Part shown: positions 45,514 to 54,840 of the stretch, one piece after another
Layout: each line of letters begins with the position of its first letter
How positions within the stretch are numbered: position 1 is the first letter of the stretch
Source of the DNA: an uncultured Eubacteriales bacterium
GTDB taxonomy: Bacteria > Bacillota > Clostridia > TANB77 > CAG-508
Length of the DNA: 64,000 nucleotides
Direction of reading: 5' to 3'
Assembly (NCBI GenBank): GCA_949294555.1
Contig: CASFHP010000008.1
Span: 1-64,000, forward strand
The notes under the pieces: generated by a model
The model's database searches: none
Told to the model about the DNA's origin: nothing
The model's input: the letters and a program-made list of their open reading frames with translations, nothing else
Program-made: the position numbers and the translations under genes

Positions 45514-46101
45514 ATGAGAATTGGAATAGATATTGATGGGGTCTTAACAGATATAGAGCAATGGCAATTAGATTACGGAAGTAAAGTTGTATTTGAAAAA
45601 TACCATAAAGGAATTGTAAATCCAGAAGGATATGACATTAAAGAAATATTTGATGTAGATAAAAATCTAGATGATGAATTTTGGAGAAAATATTTATTTG
45701 ATTATGCCAAGAATGAACCAGCAAGAAAATTTGCAAATGAAGTAACCAAAAAATTAAGTAATGATGGAAATAAAGTATATATTATAACTGCAAGATTTTT
45801 AACTGATAGAGATACAGATGAAGGTCAAAAGATGAAAGAAATCGTAAGAAACTGGTTAAAAGAAAATGAAATTTACTATGATGAAATTATATTTAGTCCA
45901 GATGATAAACTAGAAATATGCTTAAATAATAATATTGATGTGATGATAGATGATAAAGTAGAAAATATAAATGAAATATCAAAACATATACCAGTAATAT
46001 GCTTTAATGCAGGATATAACAAAGAATGTAAAGGAGAAAATATTTATAGAGCTCATTCTTGGTATGATGTATATAATAAGATAAAGAGAAAAAAGGAATA
46101 A
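45514..46101 (+). CDS. HAD-type 5'(3')-deoxyribonucleotidase-like protein
   Basis: 195 residues. Catalytic motif GIDIDGVLTDI at residues 3-13 (DxDGxxT), then ITARFLTDRDTDEG and IDDKVENI as the later HAD motifs. Cytoplasmic phosphatase of nucleotides or similar small molecules; the substrate is unknown. AGAGG site 6 bases upstream. Directly follows the RNA-ligase-like gene. Confidence 0.78.
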   Translation: MRIGIDIDGVLTDIEQWQLDYGSKVVFEKYHKGIVNPEGYDIKEIFDVDKNLDDEFWRKYLFDYAKNEPARKFANEVTKKLSNDGNKVYIITARFLTDRDTDEGQKMKEIVRNWLKENEIYYDEIIFSPDDKLEICLNNNIDVMIDDKVENINEISKHIPVICFNAGYNKECKGENIYRAHSWYDVYNKIKRKKE

Positions 46102-46109
46102 AAGAAGAT

Positions 46110-46376
46110 ATTGAAGAAATAAATGATACAATAGAAGAAATTGAAAAGCTAGATGATGGTCATATAAAGATAGAGGCAGTTGGCGCAGAGAGTAAAACAG
46201 AAGCATTAGCAATACAAATTGTTGCAACACTATTTTTAGCTATATATCTTTTAGTAAGTTTTTTAACTGGAGCTTGGCATATTACTTGGATATTATGGAT
46301 TGTATTTATATTTGTTGAACTAATTATAAAATTGATTTTTAGTATGAAAGGGGAAAAAGAAAATAATGAAAAATAA
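46110..46376 (+). CDS. Small membrane protein, no standard start codon
   Basis: An open frame of about 88 codons with no ATG, GTG or TTG at its start. ATT at 46110 (12 bases after AAAGGA) or ATA 46098 are candidates. The coding pattern is good: acidic N-terminus (IEEINDTIEEIEKL), then two hydrophobic stretches (about 37-60 and 64-80) and a Lys/Glu tail. It overlaps the DUF4097 gene by 11 bases. A real gene with an unusual start, or one whose start codon was lost. Confidence 0.45.
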   Translation: MEEINDTIEEIEKLDDGHIKIEAVGAESKTEALAIQIVATLFLAIYLLVSFLTGAWHITWILWIVFIFVELIIKLIFSMKGEKENNEK

Positions 46377-47373
46377 GGGAGTTAAAATTGTACTTATTAT
46401 AATATTAGCGATAATAGTTATAGCATTAGTTAATTTTATGATTTATGCAATTATAAATAGAAATAATGATTATAGTGTAAAATTTTCTTTAATTGCTTTT
46501 GGTGATAATACAGAAAAAATATTTGAAAAAGAATATGAACTAGAAGAATTAGATAAAATTAATGTAGATGTTTTATCTTCAAATGTACTTATTGAAAAAG
46601 CAGATATAGATAAAATAAAAGTTACAGCTTATGGAGAGAAAGATGAAAAGATCAATGAAACAATTAATAATAATGAACTTTCAATTACAAAAAGTAAAAC
46701 AAAAGTATTTATATTCGCAATGTTTTATTGGTGTGATGAAAAAATAATAATACAAGTTCCAAATGATTGTGATGAAGAATTTAATATACAAACATCAAGT
46801 GGAGATATAGTAGCACCTAATTTAGAAAATAATGTTATTAATTTAGAATCATCATCTGGAAAAATTGAATGTGGAAATATTAATACTGGTAATTTCAAAA
46901 GTTCTTCAGGAGATATTACAGTTGGAAGTGGTAATGAAATTACATTACAAGCAAGTTCTGGAAATATAAAAGCAGGTAACTTTAATAAATTATCAGCTGA
47001 AGCATCATCTGGTGATATTGAAGTAGGAACAATAAGTGAAGATGCAACAATAAAAACTGCATCGGGGAAAATAACACTTAACAGAGCAAATAAATTAAAA
47101 GCAGAAGCAATTTCTGGAGATATAAAAATAAATAGTATAGAAAATCATTGTGAAATATCTTCAACATCTGGAAATATCATAGTTGATACAATAAATATTA
47201 TTGAAAATTCTTCAATAAAAGCTAATTCTGGTAATGTAGTTATAAATAATAAAAATGATATATATGTAGAAACAGAAACTAATTCAGGAGATGAAGATGT
47301 GAAAAATAATAACAGAATGGCTGAAATTGTATTAAAAATAACTACTACATCTGGAAGTATTAGAGTAGATTAA
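46366..47373 (+). CDS. DUF4097-type beta-repeat surface protein
   Basis: 335 residues. N-terminal membrane helix (about 6-28), then an extracellular region with strongly repeated TSSGDI / SSSGKI / ASSGNI strands every 18-22 residues (about 140-335). This is the beta-helix pattern of DUF4097 adhesin-like proteins, often linked to stress sensing. AAAGGGG site upstream. Overlap with the small membrane protein suggests one unit. Function in the cell is unknown. Confidence 0.82.
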   Translation: MKNKGVKIVLIIILAIIVIALVNFMIYAIINRNNDYSVKFSLIAFGDNTEKIFEKEYELEELDKINVDVLSSNVLIEKADIDKIKVTAYGEKDEKINETINNNELSITKSKTKVFIFAMFYWCDEKIIIQVPNDCDEEFNIQTSSGDIVAPNLENNVINLESSSGKIECGNINTGNFKSSSGDITVGSGNEITLQASSGNIKAGNFNKLSAEASSGDIEVGTISEDATIKTASGKITLNRANKLKAEAISGDIKINSIENHCEISSTSGNIIVDTINIIENSSIKANSGNVVINNKNDIYVETETNSGDEDVKNNNRMAEIVLKITTTSGSIRVD

Positions 47374-47457
47374 TTTTATATAAATTATAGATTATTTTCC
47401 TCTTAAATGATATACTGTATCAAGAGAGAGAAAATATTTTCTAAAAAGGAGGATGCT

Positions 47458-47673
47458 ATGAAAATAAATAAATGGAAAGTGTTTCAAACTATTCAATTAT
47501 TATTATTTATAGGAGTTAGTATATTTCTTCTTACAAGAAGTGTTGATGGAAGTGGAACAACAAATACTTGGAATGTAAAATTAGTTAGTTTTGCTGTATG
47601 GTTAGGATTTTATCTTTTTGTATTAGCTCTTGAATATGGAATACGATTTTTGACAGTGATAAAGAAAAAATAA
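47458..47673 (+). CDS. Small two-helix membrane protein
   Basis: 71 residues from ATG 47458, preceded by AAAAAGGAGG. Two hydrophobic helices (about 9-25 and 42-62) separated by a short loop, and a basic C-terminus VIKKK. No family recognised. It lies between a DUF4097 gene and a hydrolase gene. Confidence 0.65.
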   Translation: MKINKWKVFQTIQLLLFIGVSIFLLTRSVDGSGTTNTWNVKLVSFAVWLGFYLFVLALEYGIRFLTVIKKK

Positions 47674-47699
47674 AAAAGTGATTTTAGTGGAGGGCTTTG

Positions 47700-48317
47700 A
47701 TGAAAAAAATTTTAATTCACGGATCAGGACATAAAGCAGATAGTTGGAACAAAGTAATTGAATATATGAATAATGATAAAGATATACTATGCCCAAATTT
47801 AGATACAATTCTAAATGGAAAAGAAGCAAATTATACCAATTTATATTCTTCTTTTGTAGAATATTGTAATAAAATAGATGGAAAAATAAATTTGTGTGGT
47901 CTTTCGCTAGGTGGTATATTAGCATTAAATTATGCTATTGATTATCCAGAAAAAGTGGAAAGATTAATTTTAATTGGAACACCACATAAAGTCCCTAAAG
48001 TAATGTTTAGTATTCAAAATGTTGTTTTTAAACTTTTACCGAAATCTATCTTTAAAACAATGGCTTTTGATAAAAAGAATACTTTTATTTTAGGGAAGAC
48101 AATGAAAAAATTGGATTTTAGTAATAGCGTTCATAAAGTTCAATGTCCAACTTTAGTTATTTCGGGAGAAAAGGATAGTGCTAATATTAAATCAGCATAC
48201 TATTTATCAGAAAATATAAAAAATGCAGAATTAAAAATTATTGCAAATACGGGACATGTTGTAAATGAAGAAAATCCAAAAGAATTAGCAAGTATAATAA
48301 GTGAATATTGGAAATAG
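47700..48317 (+). CDS. Alpha/beta hydrolase
   Basis: 205 residues, GGAGGG 5 bases before ATG 47700. Nucleophile elbow LCGLSLGGILA (near 65-75), GEKDS with the acid near 156 and NTGHVV with the catalytic His near 185. A small cytoplasmic esterase/lipase-type hydrolase with unknown substrate. Confidence 0.85.
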   Translation: MKKILIHGSGHKADSWNKVIEYMNNDKDILCPNLDTILNGKEANYTNLYSSFVEYCNKIDGKINLCGLSLGGILALNYAIDYPEKVERLILIGTPHKVPKVMFSIQNVVFKLLPKSIFKTMAFDKKNTFILGKTMKKLDFSNSVHKVQCPTLVISGEKDSANIKSAYYLSENIKNAELKIIANTGHVVNEENPKELASIISEYWK

Positions 48318-48377
48318 AAAAAGAGGATTGGTTATATTTTATCTTAAAATTCAAGGAAAATGAACTTGTATAGGTAT

Positions 48378-48412
48378 AAAAACAGTTTGAAATATAGCTG
48401 TTTTTTGTGTTT
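48378..48412 (+). terminator. Terminator after the hydrolase gene
   Basis: AAAACAGTT pairs with AGCTGTTTT, followed by further T residues. Confidence 0.6.
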
Positions 48413-48420
48413 TTATAAAC

Positions 48421-48498
48421 TATTTAGATAAATGTCTAAATAACTATTGACATTACAAAATTGAAAGAGTAAAATCTATTTAGATAAATATCTAAATA
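48421..48498 (+). promoter_or_regulatory. Promoter flanked by twin operators of the ArsR-SdpI operon
   Basis: TTGACA (48447-48452), 17 bases, TAAAAT (48470-48475). Two near-identical 22-base inverted repeats TATTTAGA-6-TCTAAATA lie at 48421-48442 and 48477-48498, one above the -35 box and one just after the -10 box. The second one ends 15 bases before the regulator's ATG. Autorepression is likely. Confidence 0.75.
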
Positions 48499-48513
48499 GT
48501 GAAGGTGAGTATA

Positions 48514-48813
48514 ATGGGAATGTCGGAAACATTAAAAGCTATATCAGATCCTGTTAGAAGAAATATACTGGAAATGTTAAGAAAAGGAAAGATGACAGCA
48601 GGTGATATAGCAGACAAATTTAATATAACAAACGCATCAGTATCTTATCATTTATCATATTTAAAGAAAGCAGATTTAGTAAAAGAAGAGAAATATAAAA
48701 CTTATATCTATTATGAACTAAATACATCTGTTTTTGAGGAGATACTAGTTTGGATTTATCAATTTAAGAATGAAGACAAGGAAGGGGATAAAAATGATGA
48801 AGAAGAAAATTGA
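48514..48813 (+). CDS. ArsR-family transcriptional repressor (SdpR-like)
   Basis: 99 residues from ATG 48514 (GAAGGTGAG upstream). Winged HTH: LKAISDPVRRNILEML, MTAGDIADKFNI and ASVSYHLSYLKKADLV. No metal-binding ELCVCDL-type cysteines, which suits SdpR-type regulators that respond to a membrane partner. It overlaps the SdpI-like gene by 20 bases. The two operator copies in its promoter suggest autoregulation. Confidence 0.88.
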   Translation: MGMSETLKAISDPVRRNILEMLRKGKMTAGDIADKFNITNASVSYHLSYLKKADLVKEEKYKTYIYYELNTSVFEEILVWIYQFKNEDKEGDKNDEEEN

Positions 48814-49429
48814 TTGGAAGATTTTAATTATAACAAGTTTAATATGCTTGATACCAATAATATTTGGAGTAATATTATATGACCAGTTACCAGAGCAAAT
48901 GGCAGTACATTTTGGAGTTAATAATGAACCAAATAGCTTTGCACCAAAAGAATTTGCTTTGTTTGGTATTCCACTATTGATGTTTATATTGCAGGTATTT
49001 TGTTGCATATCTAGTGATTTCATGGAAGAAAAAAAGCAAAATAAAAAATATATTACAATTTATAAATGGATAATACCAATAATTGAAATGGTGGTTTATT
49101 TAACAATGTTAGCTTATGGAGCTGGAATAGAATTAGATATGCGAATGATAGTATGTATTACATTAGGAATTGTTTTTACGCTTATAGGAAATTATATGCC
49201 AAAAACTGAACCTAACAAACTTCAAATGAATTATATAAGAGCAGATTTTTGGAAAAAGGTTAAAAGACCAGCAGGATATTTCTTTGTAATAATAGGTTTG
49301 GCATTTATAATTTCAGCATTTTTAAATTCAATGGTGTCTTTAATATTATTAGGAATTATTATAGTTGCTGCTATTTTAATTTCAATATATTCAATATATT
49401 TATTTTATAAGAAAAGTGGCTTCGCCTGA
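48794..49429 (+). CDS. SdpI-like immunity/DUF1648 membrane protein
   Basis: 211 residues, GGAAGGGG before ATG 48794. About six membrane helices. The N-terminal part WKILIITSLICLIPIIFG and YDQLPEQMAVHFGVN is the DUF1648 signature, followed by an SdpI-type region. In Bacillus, SdpI gives immunity to the SDP toxin and sequesters SdpR. The ArsR partner directly upstream makes the same logic likely here. Confidence 0.85.
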   Translation: MMKKKIDWKILIITSLICLIPIIFGVILYDQLPEQMAVHFGVNNEPNSFAPKEFALFGIPLLMFILQVFCCISSDFMEEKKQNKKYITIYKWIIPIIEMVVYLTMLAYGAGIELDMRMIVCITLGIVFTLIGNYMPKTEPNKLQMNYIRADFWKKVKRPAGYFFVIIGLAFIISAFLNSMVSLILLGIIIVAAILISIYSIYLFYKKSGFA

Positions 49430-49430
49430 T

Positions 49431-49512
49431 GTGCATTTTGCTACGCAAATATGCACGATCTAAGGAAACTTAACCTTGTTGCTCCGGAAATTTCTAGCGA
49501 AATTTCCTATGC
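49431..49512. repeat. Hairpin cluster, copy 2 of an inverted pair
   Basis: GTGCATTTTGCTACGCAAATATGCAC (49431-49456) is the reverse complement, with one mismatch, of 41590-41615. AAGGAAACTTAACCTTGTT and a GGAAATTTC/GAAATTTCC hairpin follow in the same relative order. It starts immediately after the SdpI-like stop. Confidence 0.75.
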
Positions 49513-49541
49513 AATAAAGATAGAAAGTAGGGGGAAGAAAA

Positions 49542-50264
49542 ATGATTGAAATAAAAAATGTTTCAAAATCCTATGTAAAAGGAAAAAAGTCAGTAGATGA
49601 CTTAAATCTTGAAATTAAAAATGGAGAAATATTTGGATTTTTAGGACCAAATGGAGCAGGAAAAACAACAACAATAAGAATGATAACAGGAATATTAAAT
49701 ATTGATGAAGGAGATATTTTAATAGATGGTAAAAGTATAAAAAAGGAGCCATTAGAAGCAAAGAAAAACTTTGGATTTGTACCAGATAGTCCTGATATGT
49801 TTCTAAAATTAAAGGGAATAGAATATTTAATGTTTATGGCAGATGTTTATGATGTACCACAAAACAAGAGAAAGGAAAAGATAGAAGAACTTACTAAAAA
49901 ATTTGGAATATATAATGAGCTAAATAACCAAATACAAAGCTATTCACATGGTATGAGGCAAAAAATAGTTATATGTGGAGCTTTACTTTCAGAACCAAAG
50001 AATTGGATATTAGATGAACCAATGACAGGACTAGATCCGAAATCATCTTATGATTTAAAAGAAATGATGAGAGAACACGCAAAGTCAGGAAAAACAGTAT
50101 TCTTCTCAACACACATATTAGAAGTAGCAGAAAAATTATGTGATAGAGTAGGAATTATAAACAAAGGAAAATTAGTATTTGTAGGAACTTTTGAAGAAAT
50201 GAAACAAAAATTCAAAGAAAACGCATCATTAGAAGATTTATTCTTGGAAATAACAGAAAAATAA
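49542..50264 (+). CDS. ABC transporter ATP-binding protein
   Basis: 240 residues, Walker A GPNGAGKTT (near 37), signature YSHGMRQK (near 132), Walker B WILDEPMTGLD (near 152). Belongs to the DrrA/CcmA-like ABC exporter ATPases. The next gene, 21 bases later, encodes a polytopic partner. Substrate unknown; drug, peptide or lipid export are the usual roles. Confidence 0.9.
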   Translation: MIEIKNVSKSYVKGKKSVDDLNLEIKNGEIFGFLGPNGAGKTTTIRMITGILNIDEGDILIDGKSIKKEPLEAKKNFGFVPDSPDMFLKLKGIEYLMFMADVYDVPQNKRKEKIEELTKKFGIYNELNNQIQSYSHGMRQKIVICGALLSEPKNWILDEPMTGLDPKSSYDLKEMMREHAKSGKTVFFSTHILEVAEKLCDRVGIINKGKLVFVGTFEEMKQKFKENASLEDLFLEITEK

Positions 50265-50285
50265 TATTGGAAAGGAAGAAAGAAT

Positions 50286-51947
50286 ATGGATAAAGTAATA
50301 AAATTAACAAAAATATTTCTTAAAAATTCCTTTTCTAATATGGATGCAAGAATGGGAATTTCTACGAAATCAAAAAATAAAATTTTAATTTATGGAATAC
50401 TATTCTTATATTTTGCAGGACTTATTATATTTTTAGGTTATAACTTACTTGATGGCTTAATTGCAATACATCAAGAAACAATATTTGTTGGGATGATTTT
50501 ATTTATGATATTTGGATTAGCAATTATTCAAACTATATTTTCAAGTATAAATATTTTATACTTTACAAAAGATAGCGAATATTTATTACCATTGCCTTTA
50601 AAACCTTATCAAATTATACTTGCAAGAACAAATGTAATGTTAATTGCTGAATATTTAATTATCTTTTTACTAGGCTTTATTCCTCTTGTAATGTATGGAA
50701 TATTAACTGGAGCAGGAATAATTTACTATTTAACAATGATTTTTGCAGTTATTTTAATACCAATATTACCAGTATTATTTATTAGCATAATAGTAATGTT
50801 CATAATGAGTTTTGCGAAACTTACAAAGAACAGAAATAGATTTCAGTTATTTGCTACATTATTGGTTTTAGCAATTATTATAGCCTTATCAATTTCAACA
50901 AGTGGAATGCAACAAGATTTAACAAATGAAGAAATGGCACAAATGGTAGTTAAGGCAAATGGAATGGTAGAATTAATTAAAGGATATATTCCAACAATAG
51001 ATTATTTAATGGAAGCATTAACAACAAATTCTCTATTTACAGCAATAGTAGAAGTTTTAAAAACACTAGGAATTACAATAGTAGGATTTATTATATATAT
51101 GCTAATTGCTCAAAAAATATATTTTAAAGGTTTAGTAGGTAATCTGTTTGGAGGAGGGGCATCTAGCTCAAATAAAAAAATAAATCAAAAAGAATACAGA
51201 AATAGTAAATTATATAAAAGCTATGTTGGAAAAGAATTTAAGAACTTGGCTAGAAATCCAGTATTTCTAATGCAATGTTTAATACCAGCAATTTTAATAC
51301 CAATTGTCATGGTGGTTGTAGTTTATGCAGGATTAAATAGCGAAGGAATGGGACTAGAACAAATTACCCAGATGTTACAGCAAATGCCTACAAATACATT
51401 CTTAATTGCTTGTGCTATTTTAGGAATTATACAATTCTTTACAATGTTTATCTATATTTCAATTACAGCAATATCAAGAGATGGAGAAAATGCAGTATTT
51501 ATGAAGTATATACCAGTATCACTATATAAACAATATATGTATAAAATAATTCCAAATATTGTCATGAATATTGTGACAATAATTATCACACTTGGAATGG
51601 CAGAGTATATTTTACATTTACCAATAACAACCTTAATTGCATTATTTGTTGTTGCAACTATAATGGGAATTTTGCAAAGTATAGCAATGATTATTGTAGA
51701 TTTAAAAAGACCAAAATTAAATTGGGATTCTGAATATGCAGTCGCAAAACAAAACTTAAATCTAGTTTTTCCAGTATTACTTGCAATGCTTAATATTGCA
51801 ATAATGGTAGGAGCAGTCTTTTTATTAAAAGACATAAATGTATATTTAGGAATGGGATTATTAGGAATATTATATATAGTAGCAACAGTTGTAACAAATA
51901 AATATCTATATAATAAACAATATGAATTGGCAAATAAAATAATATAA
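50286..51947 (+). CDS. ABC exporter membrane subunit
   Basis: 553 residues with about twelve hydrophobic segments and no extracellular domain. Segment TKDSEYLLPLPLKPYQIILARTN (in shorter form DSEYLLPLPLKP) is typical of the large permeases that pair with DrrA-like ATPases. GGAAGG site upstream. Forms a two-gene transporter with the preceding ATPase. Confidence 0.82.
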   Translation: MDKVIKLTKIFLKNSFSNMDARMGISTKSKNKILIYGILFLYFAGLIIFLGYNLLDGLIAIHQETIFVGMILFMIFGLAIIQTIFSSINILYFTKDSEYLLPLPLKPYQIILARTNVMLIAEYLIIFLLGFIPLVMYGILTGAGIIYYLTMIFAVILIPILPVLFISIIVMFIMSFAKLTKNRNRFQLFATLLVLAIIIALSISTSGMQQDLTNEEMAQMVVKANGMVELIKGYIPTIDYLMEALTTNSLFTAIVEVLKTLGITIVGFIIYMLIAQKIYFKGLVGNLFGGGASSSNKKINQKEYRNSKLYKSYVGKEFKNLARNPVFLMQCLIPAILIPIVMVVVVYAGLNSEGMGLEQITQMLQQMPTNTFLIACAILGIIQFFTMFIYISITAISRDGENAVFMKYIPVSLYKQYMYKIIPNIVMNIVTIIITLGMAEYILHLPITTLIALFVVATIMGILQSIAMIIVDLKRPKLNWDSEYAVAKQNLNLVFPVLLAMLNIAIMVGAVFLLKDINVYLGMGLLGILYIVATVVTNKYLYNKQYELANKII

Positions 51948-52074
51948 TTTTCATAGATCAGTTTTTAAACTGGTCTATTTTAATACGTTAAAAATATTAA
52001 ACATATATCTTGTTTTTAATTTTATAATATGTCATAATGTTACCTGGAGAGAATAAAAAGGGAAGGAGAAAGTG

Positions 52075-52833
52075 ATGATTAAAGTAGAGCATATAACAAA
52101 GAAATTTGTTAGAAACAAAAACAAAAAAGAAAAAGAAGTTTTTTTAGCAGACAATGACATCACCTTTGAGGCAAATGACGGAGAAATTATTGGGATACTT
52201 GGACCAAATGGAGCAGGGAAAACAACGCTATTAAGAATGATAGCAGGAATATTAGAACCAACAGAAGGAAAAATTACTTTTGATGGAAAAAATTATAAAG
52301 ATAATGAAATTGAAATTAAGCAAAATATTGCTTATCTATCAGGAAATACAAAAATATATGATACATTATCAACTTATGAATTATTAAAAATGTGTTGTGA
52401 TATATATGGAGTAGATAAGGAAAATAGCGAAAAGAGAATAAAAGAAATTACAAAAGTATTAGAAATGGAACAATTTTTGTATAACAAAATTGCAAACCTA
52501 TCAACAGGTCAAACTCAAAAAGTAAATTTAGCAAGATGTTTAGTTCATAACCCAAAATATTATATTTTAGATGAAGCAACAACAGGATTAGATATTATAT
52601 CTAGTCAAATTATATTAAACTTCATAAAAGAAGAAAGAGAAAAAGGAAAAACAATACTATACTCTACTCACTACATGGAAGAAGCAGAAAATATATGTAA
52701 TAGGGTAATCATGATGAATAAAGGAAAAATTATTAAAGCTGGAACACCAGAAGAAATTAAGAAGGATACCAATACAACAAATTTAAGAGATGCGTTCTTT
52801 GCAATGATTGGAGGTGTTTCAGATGAAGAATAA
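52075..52833 (+). CDS. NatA-like ABC ATP-binding protein
   Basis: 252 residues from ATG 52075; GTG 52072 is a possible start. GGAAGGAG upstream. Walker A GPNGAGKTTL (near 46), signature LSTGQTQKV, Walker B YILDEATTGLD. Overlaps the permease by 11 bases. Resembles the ATPase of the NatAB sodium/antibiotic exporter. Confidence 0.9.
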   Translation: MIKVEHITKKFVRNKNKKEKEVFLADNDITFEANDGEIIGILGPNGAGKTTLLRMIAGILEPTEGKITFDGKNYKDNEIEIKQNIAYLSGNTKIYDTLSTYELLKMCCDIYGVDKENSEKRIKEITKVLEMEQFLYNKIANLSTGQTQKVNLARCLVHNPKYYILDEATTGLDIISSQIILNFIKEEREKGKTILYSTHYMEEAENICNRVIMMNKGKIIKAGTPEEIKKDTNTTNLRDAFFAMIGGVSDEE

Positions 52834-53971
52834 TTTATGGAATATATTAAAAAAGGAGCTTCGAGAATTATTTAGAGATAAAAAGTCTTTAGCCATGATG
52901 CTTGTTATACCAATATTTATACCACTTTTAGTTATCGGAATGTCAGCTTTATTTGAATCACAAATAAGTAAAGATGTAAGTGAATATAATAAAATTGGTT
53001 TCGCATACGAAATGACAGATGTAGAAAAAAGTATAGCAGAGGAAATGGATATAGAAATTGTAAATGGAAATGATGAAGAACTAAAACAAAAATATGATGA
53101 AGGAGAAATTGACCTTTATATTACAAAACAAGACAATAAATATATTATAAATACAGATGGTTCTGATAATAGTACATTTGCAAGTGGTTTAATGGAAACA
53201 TATTTTAATACATATAAACAATACTTACAACAAAGTTATTTACAAGAGAATAACCTAAATCCAGATGAAGTATTAAATATAATTACAGTAGAAGAAAATA
53301 TGATTGAACAAGATAATTACTTTGCAAACTACATTAAAAACTATGCTTTCTTGTTTATAATGATGGCAATAACAGTATCTGCTACATATCCTGCAACTGA
53401 TACAACAGCAGGTGAAAGAGAAAGAGGAACATTAGAAACATTACTAACATTTCCAATAAAGAGTAAAGATATCATTGTGGGAAAATTTTTAGGAGTTACA
53501 GTATCTTCAATTATTACAGGAATAATAAGTTTAGCGTTAGCAATCGTATCTTTGGTGGTTACAAAAAATATGTTTTCAATATATGACGGAATAGATGTAA
53601 TGTTTTCACCAATTACAATAGTATTTGCAGTAATAGTAATTATTGCATACTCATTCTTTATAAGTGGACTATGTATTGCTATTGCAAGTACATCTAAAAC
53701 ATTTAAAGAGGCACAAAGTGCATTAACACCTCTAACATTTATATCATTCTTTCCAGGGATGATTGCATTTATGATGGGTATAACTTCAACACCAATACTT
53801 TCAATAGTACCATTCTTAAACTTTACATTGATTTTTACAGATATAAACAATGGAACGATAGATTTGTTAAATATTGCATTAATGACAATATCTACAATTG
53901 TTTATATAAGTTTAGTATTGGCATATATCATAAAACAATATAAATCTGAAAAAGTATTATTTGCAAAATAA
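52823..53971 (+). CDS. NatB-like ABC-2 permease
   Basis: 382 residues, GGAGGTG upstream of ATG 52823. An N-terminal helix, an extracellular domain of about 150 residues, then five or six C-terminal helices with the ABC-2 signature PATDTTAGERERGTLETLLTFP. NatB partners export Na+ or peptides. With the ATPase it forms a complete exporter. Confidence 0.88.
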   Translation: MKNNLWNILKKELRELFRDKKSLAMMLVIPIFIPLLVIGMSALFESQISKDVSEYNKIGFAYEMTDVEKSIAEEMDIEIVNGNDEELKQKYDEGEIDLYITKQDNKYIINTDGSDNSTFASGLMETYFNTYKQYLQQSYLQENNLNPDEVLNIITVEENMIEQDNYFANYIKNYAFLFIMMAITVSATYPATDTTAGERERGTLETLLTFPIKSKDIIVGKFLGVTVSSIITGIISLALAIVSLVVTKNMFSIYDGIDVMFSPITIVFAVIVIIAYSFFISGLCIAIASTSKTFKEAQSALTPLTFISFFPGMIAFMMGITSTPILSIVPFLNFTLIFTDINNGTIDLLNIALMTISTIVYISLVLAYIIKQYKSEKVLFAK

Positions 53972-53979
53972 AATTATAA

Positions 53980-54017
53980 AATATTCTATATTTAGTAATA
54001 AGTATAGAATATTTTTT
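53980..54017 (+). terminator. Terminator after the NatAB-like pair
   Basis: AATATTCTATA (53980-53990) and TATAGAATATT (54003-54013) pair and T residues follow. The rest of the gap to 54300 is A/T-rich with only a tandem TTTTAAGAATA repeat at about 54102-54123. Confidence 0.7.
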
Positions 54018-54300
54018 ACTAATTTATATATAGAAGAATAAAAAATAGGCTAATATAAAAGTCTAAATGTTGGTTCACAATTAATTTATTTAATTACAAA
54101 ATTTTAAGAATATTTTAAGAATAAATAATAGCAATAGCAATAAAAAATTGATATAATATAAAAAATAATATTAAAAGTATTTATCAGAAATTAGGCAATA
54201 GTTAATAAAACTATATATAAATGTTTTAGCAAAAAGTTAAATAACTATGCAAGAAATCACACACAAATTTATTGATGTTTATAGAAAAGGAGAATGGAAC

Positions 54301-54660
54301 ATGAGTCTAATCGGAAACATCTTATGGTTTATTTTTGGAGGTCTATTTAGTGGACTTTCATGGGTATTGTCAGGAATAATATGGTGTATAACTATCGTTG
54401 GAATTCCATATGGTAAGCAGTGTTTTAAATTTGCATCAATGTCATTTGCACCCTTTGGAAAGGAGATTGAATATGGAGGAGGAGTTCCATCATTATTTGC
54501 CAATATAATTTGGATTATCTTTTTTGGTATTCCAATGGCAATAGAGAACTTCATATTTGGTTGTATTTGGTGCATAACAATTGTTGGAATACCATTTGGA
54601 TTGCAATTTTTTAAGATTGCCAAACTTGCTTTAGCACCATTTGGAGCAAGAATCGTTTAG
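54301..54660 (+). CDS. YccF-domain membrane protein
   Basis: 119 residues from ATG 54301 (AAAGGAG upstream). Two tandem copies of IWCITIVGIPxGxQxFK...APFG, each with a membrane helix, define the YccF (DUF307) inner-membrane family. Function unknown. Followed by a terminator. Confidence 0.85.
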   Translation: MSLIGNILWFIFGGLFSGLSWVLSGIIWCITIVGIPYGKQCFKFASMSFAPFGKEIEYGGGVPSLFANIIWIIFFGIPMAIENFIFGCIWCITIVGIPFGLQFFKIAKLALAPFGARIV

Positions 54661-54725
54661 AACATAAGGAACAATGAAATTTTGGGATTTTAAAACATCA
54701 ATTTAAGTCTAGTGTGATTTTAAGG

Positions 54726-54755
54726 GAGGGTAGCAGATGCTATCCTCTTATTTTT
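54726..54755 (+). terminator. Terminator after the YccF gene
   Basis: GAGGGTAGC and GCTATCCTC form an 8-of-9 stem with a 4-base loop, followed by TTATTTTT. Confidence 0.75.
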
Positions 54756-54775
54756 AAGAATTTTTATAATTTATA

Positions 54776-54815
54776 TTGACATATTGTTATAAAGTGTTAT
54801 AATAAGAATATAACA
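54776..54815 (+). promoter_or_regulatory. Promoter with TGTTATA operator for the GntR-ABC operon
   Basis: TTGACA (54776-54781), 16 bases, TATAAT (54798-54803). TGTTATA and TATAACA (54795-54801 and 54809-54815) form a perfect inverted repeat with 7-base spacing that covers the -10 box. This fits autorepression by the YtrA-type regulator. Confidence 0.7.
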
Positions 54816-54840
54816 GATAACAACAGTAAGGAGGGAAAAT

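Noticed and set aside
53341-53850. 169-codon minus-strand frame in the NatB-like gene
   Set aside because: Antisense of a membrane protein, Ile/Val-rich by complement; no start signal.
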